From Thermogutta sp. (GTDB lineage: Bacteria > Planctomycetota > Planctomycetia > Pirellulales > Thermoguttaceae), in NCBI RefSeq assembly GCF_014359955.1, contig NZ_JACIYL010000104.1:1-8971 (forward strand): 8,971 nt of DNA, in the 5' to 3' direction. The stretch's first letter is position 1. The number at the start of each line of letters is the position of its first letter. Under the pieces are notes generated by a model, which saw only the letters and a list, made by a program, of their open reading frames with translations, was not told where the DNA came from and searched no databases. The position numbers were made by a program, and so were the translations under genes. Below, piece by piece: positions 5,022 to 8,971 of the stretch.

Positions 5022-7964
5022 TTACAACGTCTTCAAATATTCAATCAAGTCATTCAATTGATCCTTTGTAAGATCGTTCGTCACGCCATGCGTATCGTAG
5101 GGGTTGTGCACAGTCCAGATTTCCTCCAGTGTCGGCGCAATGCCGTTATGGAGATACGGGGCAGAATTATAGATGTTCAGAAGCTGCGGCGTGTCAAAGA
5201 CACCGTGCCGGTCCAGTTTCATTTTGGTGCCCACATCGTGACTTCGACGGTCCGTGTACAGCGGCGGCGGATGACACGTGACACAGCGTTTTTCCGGCGG
5301 GATCAATCGCCCATCGTTCGTATAAATTCTCTCGAAAATAGCCCGACCGCGTCGCTGCGCCGGCGTCAGCGGGGCCCCGACCGGGCGATGCCGATTCGGT
5401 GCGAGCGGAATCGTGCAGATATAGTAGTCCAGGGCCGTCAATTCCTCCGGTGTAAAAGGCTGAATGCGGGTGAAGAAGACGGCGAGGCGCGTGCCGCACT
5501 GCCGGGACAACGTCGGGTTGATCCCTTCCCATTTGAACGGGGATGTGTCAAGGATTCCTCTGAGAGTTCGGTTATCGACAGGGTTGACCCCAATATCGTC
5601 TTCAATATCATACGTCAATCCTTCGACATGCCCGTCGGGATGACAGCTCGCACAGGAAAATTGCCTGTGAAACGTATTCTTTGCGCTATGGAAAATGCGT
5701 TCGCCGAGTCGTTCACGGGTGATAATCTTCGGACCGCCCAGATCGATTGTTCCCACGAGGTCCAGCGATTGGATATCGATGACGCCGATCGAATCGTCGA
5801 GAGAATTGGCCACAAGGAGCCGTCCGCGCTTCTTGTCGAGCGCAAGCCCCCGTGGACAATGACCGACATCAATCTGCTTGATGACAAATTCGGTGGCAGG
5901 TCCGAGGTGATTGGGCAGAATAGCTTTTCTATCTTCGCCTGAGTATGAAAGAATGACCGTTTCAAGCTTTTTAAGATCGATAACGGCCACGCGGTTATTT
6001 CCCGAACTGCTGACAAACGCCCGAAGACCATCCGGGCTGATGACCACGTCGTGGGGATCGGGGAAGCATTCACCCGGTTCATCAAGCAGTACTTGATCAA
6101 TCCGACCATCGGCCCAGAAAATTCCAAGCCCGTTAGTGACGGTCCAACCTTGGAGGAGACGCGTGATTGGAATCACGTTCTTGTGTCGGGCCAAGGTAAA
6201 CAGTGCAAATCTCTGCTTCGGATCCCAGGTGACTCCACGGAGACCGTTAGCCCCCTCGGCGACCGGCCGATTCACAACCTGGGCCGTGCTCGTATCCACG
6301 ATGGTCAACTCAGTCCGAGCCTCGGTACGGAACGGTACGAACCGCGAGTAGATATTCGTAACGACAAGCCATTTTCCATCCGGTGAAAGGCTCAACGACC
6401 AGGGACCGCGTCCCGCACTCAATGTTTTAACGACTTTGAACGATTTTAAGTCAACGACCGATATATCGTCCGAAAGAAAGTTACAGACATACAAATATTT
6501 TCCTTGTAAGTCAGTCAACAGTCCATGTGGTTCATCCCCGACGGGAATCGTTCGCACCACTTTTTTGGCACGAAGATCGACGACCGACACCGAGTCGTCC
6601 AGTCGGTTACTCACAAATGCGAAGAGACCGTCCGGAGTAAACGCCACATCGTGCGGTTGATGCCCCACAGGTATTTCGCCACGCACCGTCATGGTGTTCA
6701 AATCGAGTAAAGCGATCGTATTGGAAGCCTCGCAGGCCACGACCGCCACGTCACAGTTCGGCGATACCGCTATATTGACCGGCGTTTTATATACCACTTC
6801 CGAATTCTTAGTCGAGGGATCAGGCTGGGAAGGATGAGCAATTTTGGCCATCATCTGGTCAAAATCGAACGGTTTATCCGGGCTCGATTGATGGCATTCG
6901 AGGCAGGTTTCATGCGTGGGCTTCTTGAGCGAGCCGTCCTGCTGGGAAGGGTCACGCCGTCGCGACTCGACGTGCTGACTTCCCGGACCGTGACAGGCCT
7001 CGCATCCAACGCCTTCGAACAAGCTGTAGCTCTCGCGGATTGTCGCAGCCCGCACATGATAGGCTGTCGCGTGACACTTCAGGCATTCGCCAGCCGTGCG
7101 CGGATCTCCCTCCACACCGCGTTTTTTCGCCAATTGCTGTCCCTTGGTCGAACTCAAACACGCATACGCCCTGGCGTGTTTACTTTCAAGCCACTTGCTG
7201 AACTGCCATCCGGAGTGGGAACCATCGTGACAATCCGCACATACTGCAGATCCAACAAGGGCGGGCTGCGTCTTGTCCATGGGGGGTGCAGGCCGCTCCA
7301 GCGGTGAAAGCGACGCGTTAGCGGGAACCGGGTGTTTAATGGACTGCCAGCCTTTAGCAATATCGATACCGGATTTACCGAGTACGCGCTGGTGGGATTC
7401 CTTGGGCGCGTGACAGTAGATACAGCCTTCCAGGCCCGGCATGCGAAGCCCGCGTTCCATGGCCTTTTGCCGGTCCCGCATAATAGCGGCATCCGCATAT
7501 TCGCTCCCGGGGCCGTGACATTTCTCACACTGAACACCGTCACGGATCGAGAAAGTCGGATCCAGTTCCCAGGGTTCCGCCTCTGCTGCCGTTGCGTGGC
7601 AACCCAGGCATATGCGAGACTGGTCCGGTTCCACAGCCACCCCGCTCAAGCGAGCGATCTGTCTGGCCTCGGGTTTGTGAAGGGCCGCATATGCGTGGGC
7701 ATGCGCAGATTGCGCCCAAATGCCGCACTGATCGCCCAAAGAGTTCCCTTCATGGCACTCTGCGCATACCTTGACACCGACATAAACCGGCTGAAAATCG
7801 GGAGGTGCCGCCTCCACACTGTGAACCGCCCAAGCCACAGCGCAGATACTGACGACGGTCCCCGATATCCTCTTCCGCTTGACAAACGTCTTGCCGAATC
7901 GGAAGATAATCGTTCTAAATCCCACCATGCTCATTATCGCCGCATCACACTTTCGCATGCGCAT
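5022..7964 (-). CDS. Ten-haem c-type cytochrome: tandem tetrahaem modules + YVTN beta-propeller + dihaem peroxidase/MauG-like domain
   Basis: The product has 980 residues. A long basic n-region and hydrophobic segment (about 33-53, ending SVEAAP) form a signal peptide; ATGs at residues 3, 11 and 13 are alternative starts and none has a clear ribosome site. There are ten CxxCH haem sites, at C67, C119, C146, C181, C242, C294, C321, C354, C771 and C894. Residues about 58-215 and 233-380 are two copies of a cytochrome c554-like tetrahaem module (CHAT after haem 2, CHGPGS after haem 3). Residues about 390-760 carry YVTN/YncE-like blades (HQPHDVAFTPDGLFAFVSN, DSVSVVDL and repeats). Residues about 760-980 resemble the dihaem cytochrome c peroxidase/MauG family: FSCASCHPDGH, PFKWEG, CVTCHPP, then FDTPQLLNIYNSAPYLHNG. 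The protein should be periplasmic or surface-exposed and carry out electron transfer, with possible peroxide or oxidative chemistry at the C-terminus. The substrate is unknown. Genes for the propeller and two binding proteins follow closely. Confidence 0.9.
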   Translation of the reverse strand: MRMRKCDAAIMSMVGFRTIIFRFGKTFVKRKRISGTVVSICAVAWAVHSVEAAPPDFQPVYVGVKVCAECHEGNSLGDQCGIWAQSAHAHAYAALHKPEARQIARLSGVAVEPDQSRICLGCHATAAEAEPWELDPTFSIRDGVQCEKCHGPGSEYADAAIMRDRQKAMERGLRMPGLEGCIYCHAPKESHQRVLGKSGIDIAKGWQSIKHPVPANASLSPLERPAPPMDKTQPALVGSAVCADCHDGSHSGWQFSKWLESKHARAYACLSSTKGQQLAKKRGVEGDPRTAGECLKCHATAYHVRAATIRESYSLFEGVGCEACHGPGSQHVESRRRDPSQQDGSLKKPTHETCLECHQSSPDKPFDFDQMMAKIAHPSQPDPSTKNSEVVYKTPVNIAVSPNCDVAVVACEASNTIALLDLNTMTVRGEIPVGHQPHDVAFTPDGLFAFVSNRLDDSVSVVDLRAKKVVRTIPVGDEPHGLLTDLQGKYLYVCNFLSDDISVVDLKSFKVVKTLSAGRGPWSLSLSPDGKWLVVTNIYSRFVPFRTEARTELTIVDTSTAQVVNRPVAEGANGLRGVTWDPKQRFALFTLARHKNVIPITRLLQGWTVTNGLGIFWADGRIDQVLLDEPGECFPDPHDVVISPDGLRAFVSSSGNNRVAVIDLKKLETVILSYSGEDRKAILPNHLGPATEFVIKQIDVGHCPRGLALDKKRGRLLVANSLDDSIGVIDIQSLDLVGTIDLGGPKIITRERLGERIFHSAKNTFHRQFSCASCHPDGHVEGLTYDIEDDIGVNPVDNRTLRGILDTSPFKWEGINPTLSRQCGTRLAVFFTRIQPFTPEELTALDYYICTIPLAPNRHRPVGAPLTPAQRRGRAIFERIYTNDGRLIPPEKRCVTCHPPPLYTDRRSHDVGTKMKLDRHGVFDTPQLLNIYNSAPYLHNGIAPTLEEIWTVHNPYDTHGVTNDLTKDQLNDLIEYLKTL

Positions 7965-8058
7965 ATTTCTTGGATACTTAATATATTACATTGACATCTT
8001 ACTCGACAGCTCTTCTATCGTTTTCCAAACGGCTTTGATCAGCTTTCACAGCGATTCC
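7965..8058 (-). promoter_or_regulatory. AT-rich spacer upstream of the multihaem gene; possible promoter
   Basis: This is the widest gap in the minus-strand block and the start-proximal part is AT-rich. TAATAT (minus strand, 7988-7983) resembles a -10 element, but no good -35 lies 16-18 nt upstream. An independent promoter for the four downstream genes is possible; read-through from the CRTAC1-like gene is equally compatible. Confidence 0.2.
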
Positions 8059-8971
8059 TTACTTCGGTTCAACCACTTTGAGAACCTGGTTCGCCTTCAC
8101 GTTTTCCAATCGGGTTTTCTTCCCATTGGGCCAGGCTATCTCGACCCAGTCGGCCACGGTGTGGTCACCCAACCCAAAATGGACACGCGGGTCCATCTGT
8201 GACAGATATCCACGGGTCGGCACGGCGTCGCGGAACTGAATAAGCGACCCGGCCCGGACCGTGACTCTCGCACCGATCGCGTCTGTCTTTCCATTGGAGC
8301 GCTTGGGCCAAACCATGAGCCAATTCTTACGGTTCCCTCCATCGTTGCGTAAAAGCACGGGCCGATCATTGAGATTGATTATCAGAAGGTCCAGATCTCC
8401 GTCATTATCAAAGTCGCCGCACGCCACTGCCCGTCCTACATGCTTCTCGTGGAAATACGCCCCTGACCGGTGCGACACATCGACGAATTGGCGATTTCCC
8501 ACATTCCTCAGAAGCACGTCCTCTTCCGGATATTCATGGTGGGCATCCCCATTCGCCACAAAGATATCCAGCCAGCCATCGTTATCGTAGTCGAAAATGA
8601 CCGATCCCCAGCCGGTATACTGGCCGCACACGGCCGCGATTCGCGAACGCGCAGTCCAGTCCTCGAAATATTCACCGAAATTAATGAGTAAACAGCTATA
8701 ATCCATATCCGGGATGAAAAGATCCAGAAGCCCATCGTGATCAATATCGCCAAAATCCGGTCCCATACTGGACACCCCCTGTCCTGCTTCTCCGAAGGCG
8801 AGTCCTCTGGGCAGGGCTTCGTTCCTGAACTTCCCTCCTCCCAGGTTCAGGAAGAAATCATTTGCCATTGCGTCGTTGGTGACATAGATATCGAGCAGGC
8901 CGTCATTATTCACATCGGCCACCGTCGCACTCATGCCGCGTCCTTCAGGATTCCACAGTCCTGTCTCTTTG
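8059..8971 (-). CDS. C-terminal part of a CRTAC1-like FG-GAP/ASPIC-UnbV protein (5' end outside the window)
   Basis: The reading frame stays open to the right edge upstream of the ATG at 8934-8932, with a plausible continuation (TGLWNPEGRGMSATVADVN), so that ATG is probably internal. About 303 codons are visible. There are four FG-GAP/VCBS-type calcium-loop motifs: DVNNDGLLDIYV, DIDHDGLLDLFI, DYDNDGWLDIFV and DFDNDGDLDLLI, which start about 7, 63, 115 and 174 residues from that Met. They are blades of an integrin-alpha-like beta-propeller. The last ~90 residues form an ASPIC/UnbV domain (PF07593): NRKNWLMV, DAIGARVTVRAG, RGYLSQMDPRVHFGLGD, VEIAWPNGKKTRLENV and a final VLKVVEPK. Such proteins are exported and widespread in Planctomycetota, Acidobacteriota and Bacteroidota; their biochemical role is mostly unknown, probably adhesion or protein binding. 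Gene order makes it the upstream member of the minus-strand block, 94 bp before the multihaem gene, so co-transcription is possible but not certain. Confidence 0.88.
   Translation of the reverse strand, partial: KETGLWNPEGRGMSATVADVNNDGLLDIYVTNDAMANDFFLNLGGGKFRNEALPRGLAFGEAGQGVSSMGPDFGDIDHDGLLDLFIPDMDYSCLLINFGEYFEDWTARSRIAAVCGQYTGWGSVIFDYDNDGWLDIFVANGDAHHEYPEEDVLLRNVGNRQFVDVSHRSGAYFHEKHVGRAVACGDFDNDGDLDLLIINLNDRPVLLRNDGGNRKNWLMVWPKRSNGKTDAIGARVTVRAGSLIQFRDAVPTRGYLSQMDPRVHFGLGDHTVADWVEIAWPNGKKTRLENVKANQVLKVVEPK

Noticed and set aside
5058..5942. A 294-codon plus-strand frame inside the ten-haem gene
   Set aside because: The minus-strand frame has haem motifs and propeller repeats throughout. 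The antisense translation is Arg-rich and featureless.
7332..7994. A 220-codon plus-strand frame opposite the start of the ten-haem gene
   Set aside because: It is antisense to clear CxxCH-bearing sequence, and I see no domain in it.
1..8971. tRNA, rRNA, CRISPR arrays, insertion sequences or long direct repeats
   Set aside because: On reading through I saw no cloverleaf-like segment, no regularly spaced repeats and no transposase-like frame or terminal inverted repeats.

Overview
The window looks like environmental bacterial chromosome of roughly even base composition. It carries no RNA gene, mobile element or CRISPR array that I can see. Every complete gene product appears to be exported. 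The mix of multihaem c-type cytochrome, FG-GAP/ASPIC-UnbV proteins, lone regulator-type beta-propellers and orphan periplasmic binding proteins fits a Gram-negative lineage with a large exported proteome, such as Planctomycetota or allied phyla (Acidobacteriota and Hydrogenedentota are alternatives). The lineage guess is an inference from protein families only; there is no marker gene.

Layout: a plus-strand gene entering from the left edge ends at 703; it looks like the C-terminal part of an FG-GAP/ASPIC-type exported protein. It converges on a long minus-strand block, with 172 bp of non-coding DNA between them. Read in the direction of transcription (right to left) the block holds five genes: (1) the C-terminal part of a CRTAC1-like FG-GAP/ASPIC-UnbV protein running off the right edge; (2) a 980-residue ten-haem protein made of two tandem tetrahaem modules, a YVTN-type beta-propeller and a dihaem peroxidase/MauG-like C-terminus; (3) a secreted regulator-type (Reg_prop) propeller with no kinase; (4) a 497-residue periplasmic ligand-binding protein of the branched-chain amino-acid type; (5) a second, diverged paralogue of it. 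Gaps between genes are 94, 12 to 24, 45 to 52 and 39 bp, so at least genes 2 to 5 are probably one transcript.

The most notable point is the combination. A large multihaem redox protein is co-encoded with two solute-binding proteins that have no permease or ATPase in the window, and with a stand-alone propeller. My inference is an envelope assembly that couples ligand recognition to redox chemistry or electron transfer, rather than a conventional importer. No substrate, electron partner or phenotype can be read from the sequence.
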